Source: Parasutterella muris (GTDB lineage Bacteria > Pseudomonadota > Gammaproteobacteria > Burkholderiales > Burkholderiaceae_F). From it: a stretch of 64,000 nt of DNA. Below are positions 18,137 through 27,986 of this stretch, one piece after another. The stretch is from positions 17,652 through 81,651 of the forward strand of contig NZ_WSRP01000008.1 of assembly GCF_009767915.1 (NCBI RefSeq), given 5' to 3'. The position numbers and the translations under genes were made by a program. The notes under the pieces are model-generated. The model was not told the origin of the DNA. It did no database searches and worked only from the letters and a program-made list of their open reading frames with translations. Every line of letters starts with the position of its first letter. The stretch's first letter is position 1.

Positions 18137-19140
18137 TGCCGGATAAAGCACAAAAGGATGTTGGAACGTCCTTAAACCTGTCCCTTCAGATTACGAACAG
18201 CGATTTGGCGAGCTTAGTCGGTCCGCTGGATTCAAACCTAACGCAGCTGGAAACTTTCCTAAATGTGGAAATTTCGCGCAGAGGCGCGCATTTTCAGATT
18301 CGGGGAGAAACCGCAGCTGCGCGCAAAGCGCTTAAAGCGCTTTCGGACCTGGCCGCTTTTGCCGAAAAAAAGAATTCAGATCTGACAACCGAAGATATTC
18401 AGCTGTACTTAGTCGGTCAGAAGGATGCGCCTGAAGAAGTTCAGGCCGAAGAGCCGGTGCCCGAGCTTAGGACAAACCGTAAGGGCCTGCAGGGTAGAAC
18501 ACCGATGCAGCGCAACTATATCCGCAGTATTATCGGACACGACATCTCTTTTGGCGTCGGGCCGGCCGGCACAGGCAAGACCTACTTAGCGGTTGCCGCC
18601 GCGGTCAGCGCTTTTGAGAAGGGAGAGGTCGAGCGTATTGTTCTGACTCGTCCCGCGGTCGAAGCCGGCGAAAAACTCGGATTTCTCCCGGGCGATTTAA
18701 GTCAGAAGGTTGACCCGTACCTGCGTCCGCTCTATGACGCGCTTTTCGATTTGCTCGGAACCGAAAAAACTCAGCGGCTTCTCGAAAAGCAAAAGATCGA
18801 GATTGCGCCTCTCGCATATATGCGAGGCAGAACGTTAAACTCTTCTTTTGTGATCCTTGATGAGGCTCAGAACACAACGCCGGAACAAATGAAGATGTTC
18901 CTCACGCGTATCGGTTTCGGCTCTAAGGCCGTTATCACAGGAGATGCGTCGCAGATTGACCTTCCGCGCGGACAGCGCAGCGGATTGGTTGAGGCAGCCA
19001 ATATCCTTAACGGAGTTCGGGGCATATCGATCACATACTTTACGGCTGCTGACGTCGTGCGCCATCCGTTGGTTGCCCGTATTGTCGAAGCATATGAAAA
19101 AGCAGAGAAACGGGAGTATCAGAATGGAAAAAACAACTGA
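18136..19140 (+). CDS. ybeZ: PhoH-like ATPase (YbeZ)
   Basis: PhoH-family nucleotide-binding protein that works with YbeY in RNA maturation. The 334 residues have an N-terminal KH-like part (about 10-95), then the ATPase core with Walker A GVGPAGTGKTYLAVA, LTRPAVEAGEKLGFLPGDL, Walker B FVILDEAQNTTPEQMKMFL, and VITGDASQIDLPRGQRSGL. ATG at 18136 in the TGATG overlap was chosen; a TTG three bases earlier is possible. It overlaps ybeY by 17 bp. Confidence 0.93.
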   Translation: MPDKAQKDVGTSLNLSLQITNSDLASLVGPLDSNLTQLETFLNVEISRRGAHFQIRGETAAARKALKALSDLAAFAEKKNSDLTTEDIQLYLVGQKDAPEEVQAEEPVPELRTNRKGLQGRTPMQRNYIRSIIGHDISFGVGPAGTGKTYLAVAAAVSAFEKGEVERIVLTRPAVEAGEKLGFLPGDLSQKVDPYLRPLYDALFDLLGTEKTQRLLEKQKIEIAPLAYMRGRTLNSSFVILDEAQNTTPEQMKMFLTRIGFGSKAVITGDASQIDLPRGQRSGLVEAANILNGVRGISITYFTAADVVRHPLVARIVEAYEKAEKREYQNGKNN

Positions 19141-19684
19141 TCAGGTTCTGAACAGAGAAGCTGAAGAAGATCCAGAATTGGCGGAGGCGCTTGCGGAAAT
19201 CGAATCCGAAGGCCCTCAGGACGGAGAACTTTTAATCCATTTGCAGGAAGAGGAAGACGAAGCGCTCGAAATTCCCGCCAAAGAGAATATTGAGCACTGG
19301 ATTCGCACAGCCGCGCAGGGCCTGCCCGGGGAGCTGACGATCCGCTTTGTCGATGCGGAAGAGGGACTTGAGCTGAACAAGAGTTTCCGCGGCAAAGAAA
19401 AACCCACAAACGTTCTGACTTTCGTCTACTGCACAAATCCGATCATGGCAGATATCGCGATCTGTCTTCCGGTTCTGGTGCGTGAGGCGGCCGAACAGAA
19501 CAAGTCGCTTGAAGAGCATTTGGCGCATTTAGTGGTGCACGGAGTCCTCCACGCCCGAGGTTACGATCATATCGAACAGGACGAGGCCGAGGAGATGGAA
19601 CAGCTCGAGACTGATATTCTGAACAATCTCGGTTATGATCTTCCTTACCCCGATCGGAATTATGTGCCGCGAGAGCTGCGTTAG
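19124..19684 (+). CDS. ybeY: Endoribonuclease / rRNA maturation factor YbeY
   Basis: Zinc-dependent RNase involved in 16S rRNA 3' processing and ribosome quality control. The signature HGVLHARGYDH, with three zinc-binding His, lies about residues 139-149 of 186. The start is the ATG at 19124, preceded by GGGAG, because upstream sequence is phoH read in another frame. The protein is about 30 residues longer than usual: an acidic N-terminal extension (rich in Glu and Asp, about residues 1-45) precedes the conserved domain. The extension is in frame and has a good ribosome-binding site, so it seems real. Confidence 0.92.
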   Translation: MEKTTDQVLNREAEEDPELAEALAEIESEGPQDGELLIHLQEEEDEALEIPAKENIEHWIRTAAQGLPGELTIRFVDAEEGLELNKSFRGKEKPTNVLTFVYCTNPIMADIAICLPVLVREAAEQNKSLEEHLAHLVVHGVLHARGYDHIEQDEAEEMEQLETDILNNLGYDLPYPDRNYVPRELR

Positions 19685-19713
19685 ATCGCTGAAACTTTTT
19701 AAGAAACCGTTTT

Positions 19714-20571
19714 ATGTCAGACAATCCGGAAGAAAGTAAAAAGAATTTTTTTGAGAAACTTTCTGAGAAATTTTTCCATGAAGATGCGCCTGAAAATACT
19801 CAGGAGCTCCTTGACGACCTTCATCAGGCCCATGACAAGAAAATCCTGACCGATGACGCCATGCTTATGATCGAGGGCGTTATCCGAGTTCATGAGCTTC
19901 GCGCCGAGGATTTGATGATCCCGAGAGCGCAGATGACGGTGATCAATATTTCGGAAGACTCGCAGAGTTGGATTAAAGACGTAGTCAAAGCCGGACATTC
20001 GCGCTTTCCTGTGGTCGACGGAGATAAAGACAACGTGCTCGGTATTCTTTTGGCTAAGGATCTGCTTCGCTTGTTTGTGAATCCGCAGTATCAGATTCGA
20101 GAGCATCTCAGACAGCCGGTTTATGTGCCGGAATCAAAGCCCGCAGACGTGCTTTTGAAAGAATTCCGCCTGAAAAGAAACCATATGGCGCTCGTGGTCG
20201 ATGAGTTCGGTTCCATCTCCGGCTTGATTACGATTGAAGATGTGCTTGAGGAGATTGTCGGCGAGATTGATGACGAGTACGACACGGACAAGTCCGCAAG
20301 CGACATTGTCTCTGTCGGAGGAAATCACTGGAGAGTTAAAGCCGCAACGCGGATTGATGACTTTAACCGCGTCTTTGGTACGCATTTCTCTGATGATAAG
20401 TACGACAGTGTCGGCGGTCTGATCAGCGATGAACTTGAGCATGTTCCGCACGCAGGTGAATTTGTGGATCTCGACGGCTATCGGTTCAAAGTCACGAAAG
20501 CAGTCGCGCGGCAGGTTCAGATGCTGAATGTTGAAAAACTTGCGGAACCGGCACCGGTGGAACCAAACTAA
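19714..20571 (+). CDS. corC: CBS-domain transporter-associated protein CorC/YbeX
   Basis: Cytoplasmic CorC/HlyC-family protein associated with magnesium and cobalt homeostasis and with ribosome metabolism in the ybeY cluster. The 285 residues have an N-terminal helix region, two CBS domains (about 65-195; RAEDLMIPRAQMTVI, then HMALVVDEFGSISGLITIED), the VGEIDDEYD linker, and a C-terminal CorC/HlyC domain (about 205-285; YDSVGGLI, GEFVDLDGYRFKV). It lacks the transmembrane DUF21 domain of larger relatives. Its ribosome-binding site is weak. Confidence 0.93.
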   Translation: MSDNPEESKKNFFEKLSEKFFHEDAPENTQELLDDLHQAHDKKILTDDAMLMIEGVIRVHELRAEDLMIPRAQMTVINISEDSQSWIKDVVKAGHSRFPVVDGDKDNVLGILLAKDLLRLFVNPQYQIREHLRQPVYVPESKPADVLLKEFRLKRNHMALVVDEFGSISGLITIEDVLEEIVGEIDDEYDTDKSASDIVSVGGNHWRVKAATRIDDFNRVFGTHFSDDKYDSVGGLISDELEHVPHAGEFVDLDGYRFKVTKAVARQVQMLNVEKLAEPAPVEPN

Positions 20572-20583
20572 TTTTGATAACAG

Positions 20584-20609
20584 CGGGATGAGGAATCGTC
20601 CCGTTTTTT
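20584..20609 (+). terminator. Terminator hairpin between corC and lnt
   Basis: CGGGATGA (20584-20591) pairs with TCGTCCCG (20596-20603) with one G-T pair around GGAA, then six T. It ends only ten bases before the lnt GTG, so it may act as an attenuator rather than an operon end. Confidence 0.75.
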
Positions 20610-20619
20610 ATTTGTCAAC

Positions 20620-22149
20620 GTGAAAACAAAAGCACTCTTATATTTTCTTCCCTTGACAGCCGGGGTACTTCAGGGTTTTTCATTTGCGCCGGCCAGAGCC
20701 ATTCTGCAGCTGATTGCCTTATCCGTTCTATTTATCTGTCTATCAAAGTCTCATGGCGTAAAGCAGGCGTTTGCGCAAGGCTTTCTTTTTGGCTTGGGCT
20801 GGTTCTGTTATGCCATTTCGTGGGTGTATGTTTCGATTCATGCCTACGGATATCAGCCCGCTTTTTTTGCGGCAGCGGCAGCGTTTTTATTCGCGGCTTT
20901 TCTCTCGATTTTTCCGGCCGCGGCCGCGGCGTTTTCCGCTCTTTCCACTCCGGCATTAAAGAAAGGATTCCCTCTTGCCTTCGTATTAGGGACATCCGCC
21001 TCGTGGGGTATATTCGAGTGGCTGAGAAGCTGGGTACTGAGCGGTTTTCCGTGGGCGGCTTCCGCTTACGCGCATGTTGAAGGATCGCTCTCGGGTTATG
21101 CGCCGATTGTCGGAGCGACAGGCATTAATTTTCTGTCCGCATTGATTGCAGTGCTTATTGCCGTCTTCGTTCTTTCATTCAGAGATTCGACAAGAAGACT
21201 GGTTTGTTTGGCGGCGATGTTTGCGGTAATCACAGGCGGGATCTTTTTTGGACGAATTCAATGGTATGAGCCGGCTGCGCAGGTTCATTTTCAGCTGATT
21301 CAGGGCGGAGTCCTACAGGATGAGAAATTTTCTCCGATGGGGACGTTAACGAGTTTTGAACGCTATCTCACTTTGATGAAAGAGGGCGGAGCCGCTGCGG
21401 AAACGGTGACGGTGCTGCCTGAGACCATTTTCCCTATTCCTTTGGATCGTCTTCCGAAGGACATTTGGAAGCGTTTTACAGAGGGCACGGATAACGGAAG
21501 CCGCATGATTTTCGGCGGATTCACACGAATGAAAGACGGATATGCGAATTCGGTGGTTGAGGTGTCCAAGGGCAGGATCATCGAGAGCTACAGCAAGAGG
21601 CATCTCGTTCCGTTCGGAGAATACGTCCCGTTCGGTTTCCGCTGGTTTATCGACATGCTCGGCATTCCGATGGGAGACCTGGTTCGAGGTTCGTCCTCTC
21701 AGGCTGCGTTTAATCTCGGAAATGCCCAGGCTGCGCTTTTGCTTTGTTATGAGGATCTCTTTGCTGAAGAAGTGCGGGATTGGTGGACAGACGCTTCGAG
21801 TCCGAATGTTCTGATTAACCTGTCCAATCTCGGCTGGTTCGGAGACTCGCTTGCGCTGCCGCAGCATCTGAACATATCCAGGATGCGGGCGATTGAATTT
21901 GCTCGTCCGGTGGTGCGTGCTTCCAACACGGGAGCGACAGCGTATGTGGAGCCGGACGGCACTGTGGCGGCGGAATTGCCGTTCATGGCGCCGGGCAAAC
22001 TCGATGTGACGGTCACAACCGCAAAAGGAGCACCGACCCCGTACGCGCGGAACGGAGATCTTCCTTCCGTGATCTTCATGTTCCTGCTTTTCTTTGCCGC
22101 AATTGCGCTTGCGATTACGCGAAAGACTAAACTTAACCGTTTACAATAG
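20620..22149 (+). CDS. lnt: Apolipoprotein N-acyltransferase
   Basis: Inner-membrane enzyme adding the third acyl chain to lipoproteins, needed for Lol-dependent sorting (Pal in this window is a likely substrate). The 509 residues begin with about five to six hydrophobic segments (1-215), followed by a periplasmic nitrilase domain with the catalytic triad: Glu in VLPETIFPI, Lys after [16 protein letters not shown], and Cys in LLLCYEDLF; a final hydrophobic segment ends the protein. The start is GTG at 20620. An intrinsic-terminator hairpin lies just before it. Confidence 0.94.
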   Translation: MKTKALLYFLPLTAGVLQGFSFAPARAILQLIALSVLFICLSKSHGVKQAFAQGFLFGLGWFCYAISWVYVSIHAYGYQPAFFAAAAAFLFAAFLSIFPAAAAAFSALSTPALKKGFPLAFVLGTSASWGIFEWLRSWVLSGFPWAASAYAHVEGSLSGYAPIVGATGINFLSALIAVLIAVFVLSFRDSTRRLVCLAAMFAVITGGIFFGRIQWYEPAAQVHFQLIQGGVLQDEKFSPMGTLTSFERYLTLMKEGGAAAETVTVLPETIFPIPLDRLPKDIWKRFTEGTDNGSRMIFGGFTRMKDGYANSVVEVSKGRIIESYSKRHLVPFGEYVPFGFRWFIDMLGIPMGDLVRGSSSQAAFNLGNAQAALLLCYEDLFAEEVRDWWTDASSPNVLINLSNLGWFGDSLALPQHLNISRMRAIEFARPVVRASNTGATAYVEPDGTVAAELPFMAPGKLDVTVTTAKGAPTPYARNGDLPSVIFMFLLFFAAIALAITRKTKLNRLQ

Positions 22150-22189
22150 AAAAATTGTTTTCAGTTCTCTCATACTGATAAAAATTACC

Positions 22190-23092
22190 ATGCTTACATT
22201 TCAAGAAGTGATCCTGCGCCTGCAGGAATATTGGAACGGCCAGGGCTGCGCGCTGCTTCAGCCGATCGACATTGAAGTCGGCGCCGGTACCTCTCATACG
22301 GCCACGTTTTTAAGAGCTCTCGGTCCTGAACCGTGGAGAGCCGCCTATGTTCAGCCGTCCCGCAGACCGAAAGACGCGCGTTACGGCGAGAATCCGAACC
22401 GTCTGCATCAGCACCACCAGTTTCAGGTTGTCTTAAAGCCGGCTCCCACCGATATCGTGGACCGCTACCTGGGTTCTCTGAGAGCGCTTGGTATTGATAC
22501 TGAAGTCAATGACATTCGCTTTGTGGAAGATAACTGGGAAAATCCGACGCTGGGTGCCTGGGGTCTGGGCTGGGAAGTCTGGATGAACGGCATGGAAGTC
22601 ACTCAGTTTACTTATTTTCAGCAGGTCGGCGGCCTCACATGCAAACCGATTACCGGTGAGATTACCTACGGTCTGGAACGTCTGACGATGTACCTGCAGA
22701 ACTGCGACAACGTTTTCGATTTGGTCTACACCAAATGGCAGGACGCCTCCGGAGATCATGTTCTGACCTACGGCGATGTTTTCCATCAGAATGAGGTCGA
22801 ACAGAGTCACTACAACTTCGAAGCAAGTGATCCCGAGAAACTGCTTAAGCAGTTTGACTACTTCGAAAGCGAAGCCAAGAGACTAATGGATCTGAATCTT
22901 GCGCTTCCCGCCTATGAAATGGTTCTGAAAGCGGGACATACATTTAACCTTCTGGACGCCAGAGGCGCGATCAGTGTGACTGAACGTGCCGCCTACATCG
23001 GCCGTATCCGTCAGATTTCCAGGGCAGTCGCGCAGAGCTACTACGACTCGAGAGAGCGTCTGGGCTTCCCGATGTGTCAGCCCAAAGCATAA
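22190..23092 (+). CDS. glyQ: Glycine--tRNA ligase alpha subunit
   Basis: Catalytic alpha chain of the bacterial alpha2beta2 glycyl-tRNA synthetase. The 300 residues start [20 protein letters not shown] and run through [50 protein letters not shown], and [19 protein letters not shown], all hallmarks of GlyQ. The ATG at 22190 is chosen over a longer frame that would reach into lnt. It lies 40 bp after lnt and 17 bp before glyS. Confidence 0.97.
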   Translation: MLTFQEVILRLQEYWNGQGCALLQPIDIEVGAGTSHTATFLRALGPEPWRAAYVQPSRRPKDARYGENPNRLHQHHQFQVVLKPAPTDIVDRYLGSLRALGIDTEVNDIRFVEDNWENPTLGAWGLGWEVWMNGMEVTQFTYFQQVGGLTCKPITGEITYGLERLTMYLQNCDNVFDLVYTKWQDASGDHVLTYGDVFHQNEVEQSHYNFEASDPEKLLKQFDYFESEAKRLMDLNLALPAYEMVLKAGHTFNLLDARGAISVTERAAYIGRIRQISRAVAQSYYDSRERLGFPMCQPKA

Positions 23093-23109
23093 CGAGAAGA
23101 GGTTGGAAA

Positions 23110-25197
23110 ATGGCTACATTATTGATTGAAATTCAGACAGAAGAACTGCCGCCGAAAGCTTTGGAAAATCTTTCTTCCGCTTTTGCCGCTTCTCTTTTCG
23201 ACAGCTTGAAAGAGCAGGGTTTTACCGCCGAGGATTCGAAAGTGACCGCCTTTGGTGCGCCTCGCAGAATCGCGGCGGAAGTGACCGCGATTTCCGAGCG
23301 CTCTCCTGATAAACCTTTCCGTCAGAAACTGGTTCCCGCCAAGATCGGTCTGGACGCCGACGGAAACGCAACAGCTGCGCTCAAAAAGAAAATGGCTGCG
23401 CTCGGTATCGAATGCGAACCGTCTCAGCTTGCGGTTGTCAATGACGGCAAGCAGGATCAGCTTTACTACGATGGTATCAAGCCGGGCGTTCTTCTTGCCG
23501 AAGGTCTGCAGGCAGCTTTGGATAAGGCGGTGAAACAGCTTCCGATTCCTAAGGTCATGTCTTATCAGCTTGAAGACGGAAGAACCGTTGAATTCGTTCG
23601 TCCGGTTAAGCATTTAGTCGCGCTTCTTGACGATAAGGTTGTCGATGTTGAACTCTTCGGTCTCAAGGCCGGCAGAGACACGCGCGGACATCGCTTCCAC
23701 TGCAAGGCGCCGGTCGAAATCACGAGCGCCGAGAGCTACGCCAAAGAAATGGAAGCTGCCAAGGTTATTCCTTCTTTTGACGAAAGAAGAAACAAGATGG
23801 TTCAGGAACTCAAAGACGCCGCTAAGCGTCTTGATGCTGAAATCATCATGCCGCAGGATTTGGTGAACGAAGTGGCTGCGCTCACTGAGTGGCCCGTGGT
23901 ATACGACTCCAGCTTTGACGAAGAATTCCTTTCCGTGCCGGAAGAATGTCTGATTCTTACCATGCAGCAGAATCAGAAGTATTTTGCGCTGCGTGATCAG
24001 AACGGCAAACTCAAGAACCGCTTCCTTTTGGTCTCACAGATTGAGGCAACGGACGGCGGAGACGCTATCCGCTCCGGCAACGCCCGCGTGGTGCGCGCAA
24101 GACTGGCGGACGCCAAATTCTTCTACGACCAGGACAAGCTTCAGCCGCTTGAGTCGAGAGTTTCCGGACTTTCCAATGTGGTTTACCACAACAAGCTTGG
24201 CACACAGCTCGAAAGAAGCGAACGTGTTCGCAAAATCGCCCAACAGGTCGCCAAGAAGATTGATGCGGATCCGAAACTTGCCGACCGCGCTGCGATGCTT
24301 GCCAAGGCTGACCTGCGTACGCTCATGGTCGGAGAATTTCCCGAGCTTCAGGGCATTATGGGCGAGTACTACGCCGAGCATGATAAAGAAGACGCAAAAG
24401 TCGCTTTGGCGATTCGCGAGCATTATCAGCCGAGATACGCCGGCGACGAGCTGCCTTCCACCAGAGAAAGTCTTGCGGTTGCGCTTGCAGACAAGATGGA
24501 AACTCTGGCCGGACTCTTTGGTATCGGTCAGCTTCCGACCGGAGAGAAGGATCCCTTCGCTCTGCGCCGTCACGCTCTGGGCGTTCTGAGAATGCTGATG
24601 GAAAAAGAGCTTCCGCTTTCTTTGGATGATCTGATTCAGATTGCGATGCAGGTCGAGATGACCGCTCCCGGAGTGAAAGATACCTCTGACGAGCTTCGTC
24701 AGTTCTTCACCGACCGTCTGCGCGTCATGCTCAAGGATAAAGGCTACTCCGCACACGAAGTGGAATCCGTTATCGAAGTCCGCCCCGAACTTCTCAGCGA
24801 TATTCCCAAACGACTTAAAGCGGTACACGACTTCATGGGCATGCCTGAAGCCGAATCTTTGGCCGCCGCGAATAAGCGAATTGAGAACATTCTCAAGAAG
24901 TCTTCCGGAGAAACCGGCAGCGAAGTGGATGCGGCTCTCTTAGTCGAACCCGAAGAAAAAGCGCTTTATGAGGCGATTTCCAAGGTCGAACCGAAACTCG
25001 GCGCAGATTACAGCGCCGGTCACTACGACGCCGTTCTGAAGGAACTTGCGCCGCTTAAAGCGCCGGTTGACGCCTTCTTCAATAAAGTTATGGTCAATGC
25101 TGAGGATCCGAAACTCAAGAGGAATCGTCTGACGCTTCTGAATGAGCTTCACAAAGCGATGAATAAGGTAGCGAAGCTTTCGTGCCTGGCTTCCTAA
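23110..25197 (+). CDS. glyS: Glycine--tRNA ligase beta subunit
   Basis: Beta chain (695 residues) of the tetrameric glycyl-tRNA synthetase; binds tRNA. It begins MATLLIEIQTEELPPKAL and includes FGAPRRIAAEV, GRDTRGHRFH, PVVYDSSFDEEFLSVPEE, TMQQNQKYFAL, and the HD-like middle block DLRTLMVGEFPELQGIMG, with a C-terminal anticodon-binding DALR-type region including PVDAFFNKVMVNAED. ATG at 23110 is preceded by AGAGG. A GC-rich hairpin lies downstream. Confidence 0.97.
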   Translation: MATLLIEIQTEELPPKALENLSSAFAASLFDSLKEQGFTAEDSKVTAFGAPRRIAAEVTAISERSPDKPFRQKLVPAKIGLDADGNATAALKKKMAALGIECEPSQLAVVNDGKQDQLYYDGIKPGVLLAEGLQAALDKAVKQLPIPKVMSYQLEDGRTVEFVRPVKHLVALLDDKVVDVELFGLKAGRDTRGHRFHCKAPVEITSAESYAKEMEAAKVIPSFDERRNKMVQELKDAAKRLDAEIIMPQDLVNEVAALTEWPVVYDSSFDEEFLSVPEECLILTMQQNQKYFALRDQNGKLKNRFLLVSQIEATDGGDAIRSGNARVVRARLADAKFFYDQDKLQPLESRVSGLSNVVYHNKLGTQLERSERVRKIAQQVAKKIDADPKLADRAAMLAKADLRTLMVGEFPELQGIMGEYYAEHDKEDAKVALAIREHYQPRYAGDELPSTRESLAVALADKMETLAGLFGIGQLPTGEKDPFALRRHALGVLRMLMEKELPLSLDDLIQIAMQVEMTAPGVKDTSDELRQFFTDRLRVMLKDKGYSAHEVESVIEVRPELLSDIPKRLKAVHDFMGMPEAESLAAANKRIENILKKSSGETGSEVDAALLVEPEEKALYEAISKVEPKLGADYSAGHYDAVLKELAPLKAPVDAFFNKVMVNAEDPKLKRNRLTLLNELHKAMNKVAKLSCLAS

Positions 25198-25208
25198 TTC
25201 GCTGAATC

Positions 25209-25230
25209 AGGGCCGCGTATGCGGCCCTTC
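25209..25230 (+). terminator. Probable terminator after glyS
   Basis: AGGGCCGC (25209-25216) and GCGGCCCT (25221-25228) form an 8-bp GC-rich stem with loop GTAT. The T run after it is poor (TTCGTGTCT), so efficiency is uncertain. Confidence 0.5.
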
Positions 25231-25266
25231 GTGTCTCTGAGACATTCAAATTTATATTGAATCAGA

Positions 25267-26025
25267 ATGAAAGTAATTTACGGTTTGCGTTCTGCAGTCT
25301 TCTGGCTGTTTTTTGTAGTGCTCCTTTTCATTTACGGTTTTGCGCTCTTAGTGTGTATTCCGTTCTGCCGGCAAAGCGGACGCTATGCCATTATCCGATC
25401 CTGGTGCCGCGTCATCGTAGTGCTGATGAAGGCTATATGTGGCGTGGACTATCGCTTTATCGGGATGGAAAATATTCCGAAGAAAGGTCCTTTTATTCTT
25501 CTTTCAAAGCATCAGTCCGGATGGGAGACATTGGCGCTCACCGCCTTTGTGCCGCGCCGCCTGAGCTATATCTATAAAAAAGAGCTTCACAAGATTCCGA
25601 TTTTCGGCTGGGGTTTGGCTTCATTGGGCATGTTCAGCATCGACCGAGCTCAGGGGCGCAATGCTTTTGCTCTGATGAAGCAGGAAGTTCCTAAATTCTT
25701 TGAAAAGGGCTGGGGCATTATCCTGTTCCCTGAGGGCACACGCACGGCTCCGGGACAAGTGGTGAAATATAAAAGCGGCGGGGCGCGCTTGGCAGAATGC
25801 ACCGGCGCTCCGGTGATCCCTGTTGCGCTTAACTCCGGTGAATGCTGGCCGAAACACTCTTTTGTGATTCGTCCGGGACTGGTTAATGTTGTCTTTAACT
25901 CTCCGATTAACCCGGAAGGTATGAGTGCGCACAAACTCAACGAGAAGGTGTTTGAGATTATCGAAAACGAAATGGCCAAAATCTCGCCGAAGTTTTACCG
26001 AAAAAAATCCGGCGAACAGCAGTGA
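25267..26025 (+). CDS. PlsC-like acyltransferase (second copy)
   Basis: Lysophospholipid acyltransferase family, 252 residues, anchored by an N-terminal hydrophobic segment (about 8-35). Motif I reads SKHQSGWET, so the usual HxxxxD has Glu in place of Asp; the motif III FPEGTR is intact, followed by PVIPVALNSGECWPK. The same HQSGWET form is familiar from betaproteobacterial 1-acyl-glycerol-3-phosphate acyltransferases found beside glyS. Thus it is probably a second PlsC, but the acyl acceptor cannot be read from sequence. Confidence 0.86.
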   Translation: MKVIYGLRSAVFWLFFVVLLFIYGFALLVCIPFCRQSGRYAIIRSWCRVIVVLMKAICGVDYRFIGMENIPKKGPFILLSKHQSGWETLALTAFVPRRLSYIYKKELHKIPIFGWGLASLGMFSIDRAQGRNAFALMKQEVPKFFEKGWGIILFPEGTRTAPGQVVKYKSGGARLAECTGAPVIPVALNSGECWPKHSFVIRPGLVNVVFNSPINPEGMSAHKLNEKVFEIIENEMAKISPKFYRKKSGEQQ

Positions 26026-26082
26026 GACTTGCCTGTGTAAGCTGCTCGCATAATAAAAAGTTAATACAAAAAGGCTGACGAC

Positions 26083-27123
26083 GTGAATGATCCGTTTGAT
26101 TTCGACAGACTCATAGACAGGGTTTCCAAAAAGATCAATGACTCACTTTCTTCGCTGTTCTCGTCCTATAAGCTGGGTGAAGTCCTGGAAGTTATCCATG
26201 GCAGCAGGAAGATTCACGTGAGAGTGATTTACGGGAAAAAATGCAGAAAGTCGGTTCTTTCTCCGTGTGACGATCAGGATATGGATTATGCGCTTTTGGT
26301 GCCTTTTAATATGCGCTCCGATCAAGTGCTTGCGGCGCTCTACAGAGAGATTGAGCGGGAGCTGAGTCCCAAGCTGCAGCATATCCGCAGCAGGAGAGGG
26401 GGCGCTGAAGTTGATCTGAATGGAGAAACGGTGCAGATTCAGGTCATTCGATCTAAACGCGCCAAGTCATACCGCGCCTCTTTCAAAGACGGTGAAGTGC
26501 GTCTTACGGTTCCTACAGGCGGAACAAAGGAGCGCGGACTGCTTTGGCTGGACGAAAATCTGCGAGCCCTGGAGAAATGGCATACGGAGTATCTGCGGCA
26601 GCTTCAGAAGCAGAAGGAAGCTTCAAGTCAGCTTTCAGTGAACAGAAAAGTCACTATCTACGGCGAAGAGCACCGACTCGTTTTTGTCAATAATCGAAGA
26701 GATGAGGGCGTCGGTGCGGGAGAGATTCGCGTCTGTCCTCCTAAAGACACGAATGACGACAAACTATGGGAGACGGCGATTACCAGAGTGCTGAAAGAAG
26801 AGATTAGACAGTACGCTCTGGAGCAGATTCTTTTGAAGACATCATCGATTGATGATTTAGGCATTCCGTTTTCCAAGCTCATCATTTCTTCGGCACAGAC
26901 ACGCTGGGGAAGCTGCTCAGTGAGAGGCATTGTTCGACTGAACTGGAGGGCGGTATTTCTGCCTAAGGACGTGATCGATTATCTTATCTGTCACGAGCTC
27001 GCGCATCTCAAGCACATGAACCACTCAAAGAACTTTTGGGCCAGGGTGGAAATGTACTGTCCGAACTATCGCGAGTTCGAGAGAAAGCTTAAAGGCTACT
27101 CAATCAGTCACAGCGTCCTTTAA
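26083..27123 (+). CDS. YgjP-like zinc metallopeptidase domain protein (DUF45)
   Basis: M48-like metallohydrolase of the YgjP/DUF45 family. The 346 residues hold an N-terminal part unusual in length (about 1-110) before the typical DUF45 domain: QVIRSKRAKSYRASF, then RWGSCSVRGIVRLNWRAVFL, and the zinc site CHELAHLKHMNHSKNFW near residue 304 with HExxH-like HELAH and a third His. The start is GTG. The family's substrate is unknown, though E. coli YgjP is described as a putative UTP pyrophosphatase or protease relative. Its end overlaps the convergent rsmA end by a few bases. Confidence 0.85.
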   Translation: MNDPFDFDRLIDRVSKKINDSLSSLFSSYKLGEVLEVIHGSRKIHVRVIYGKKCRKSVLSPCDDQDMDYALLVPFNMRSDQVLAALYREIERELSPKLQHIRSRRGGAEVDLNGETVQIQVIRSKRAKSYRASFKDGEVRLTVPTGGTKERGLLWLDENLRALEKWHTEYLRQLQKQKEASSQLSVNRKVTIYGEEHRLVFVNNRRDEGVGAGEIRVCPPKDTNDDKLWETAITRVLKEEIRQYALEQILLKTSSIDDLGIPFSKLIISSAQTRWGSCSVRGIVRLNWRAVFLPKDVIDYLICHELAHLKHMNHSKNFWARVEMYCPNYREFERKLKGYSISHSVL

Positions 27124-27941
27124 TCGACCACGGTTCCCGGGATTGTGATCGAAACATTGTTTTCGCTTACCAAGCGCGCCAAGCGTATGAAATTCTCAAC
27201 CGGAATGGTTTCCGCGCGCTGCTCGGGCTGAATCCCGGCTTCTCGGATCATATCGTCGGAAATCCATTTAGAGAGGTTGTTGCGCAGGGTCTTTCTTCGC
27301 ATAGCGAATGAGGCCGCGACAACGTCATGGAAAGCTTTTTCATCCACTTCCGCAGGATTTTCCAGCGGAATCATTCGCACAACGGAAGAGACGACTTTCG
27401 GTGCAGGCGTAAAGGCTTCAGGCGGCACGTCAAAGAGCTTGGCCATGCGGTACTTGTGCTGAAGCATCACGGAGAGTCTGCCGTAGGTTTTGCTCCCCGG
27501 CGCGGCTGTCATTCGATCGACGACTTCTTTTTGAAGCATGAAATGCTGATCGACTACACGGTCGGAGATTTCCGCAAGCTTAAACAGCAGCGGAGAAGAA
27601 ATGTTGTAGGGCAGATTTCCGACAACACGAAGTTTTTCTCCTTCGGAAAACGTTCTCCAGTCAAACTTCAGCGCGTCGGCTTCTATGATCGTCAGCGCGC
27701 CTGAAGAAAACTGCGTACGCAGCCATGCGGCCAGGTCACGGTCAATTTCAACGCAGAAAATGTGAGAGGCGCCGGCAATAAGCTGTCGGGTGAGGGCGGC
27801 CTGGCCCGGTCCGATTTCAATAATTTTCTGACCTTGCTGCGGATCAACCGCATCGGCGATTTTCTGAATCCAGTAGTCGTCGTTGAGAAAGTTCTGCCCG
27901 AATCTTTTACGGGCTTTGTGATGTTTTAAGACTTCTGCCAT
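27120..27941 (-). CDS. rsmA: 16S rRNA dimethyladenosine transferase (KsgA)
   Basis: Dimethylates two adjacent adenosines in helix 45 of 16S rRNA with SAM. The 273 residues open MAEVLKHHKARKRFGQNFLN, then the SAM site IIEIGPGQAALT, and the catalytic NLPYNISSPLLFKL. The start fits the family. There is no ribosome-binding site: the ATG is preceded directly by the U tract of a terminator hairpin (TTTTTTCCT). It is the last gene of lptD-surA-rsmA; pdxA, often found between surA and rsmA, is absent. Confidence 0.95.
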   Translation of the reverse strand: MAEVLKHHKARKRFGQNFLNDDYWIQKIADAVDPQQGQKIIEIGPGQAALTRQLIAGASHIFCVEIDRDLAAWLRTQFSSGALTIIEADALKFDWRTFSEGEKLRVVGNLPYNISSPLLFKLAEISDRVVDQHFMLQKEVVDRMTAAPGSKTYGRLSVMLQHKYRMAKLFDVPPEAFTPAPKVVSSVVRMIPLENPAEVDEKAFHDVVAASFAMRRKTLRNNLSKWISDDMIREAGIQPEQRAETIPVENFIRLARLVSENNVSITIPGTVVD

Positions 27942-27944
27942 AGG

Positions 27945-27975
27945 AAAAAAGACGCTTAGGTTCTCTAAGCGTCTT
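27945..27975 (-). terminator. Terminator between surA and rsmA
   Basis: AAGACGCTTAG and CTAAGCGTCTT form a perfect 11-bp stem (27949-27959 with 27965-27975); six A on the plus strand give the U tract. It ends three bases from the rsmA ATG. Confidence 0.85.
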
Positions 27976-27986
27976 AGTATGAAACA

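Noticed and set aside
17336..18151. 271-codon minus-strand frame across miaB
   Set aside because: Antisense shadow of a conserved gene with no supporting signals.
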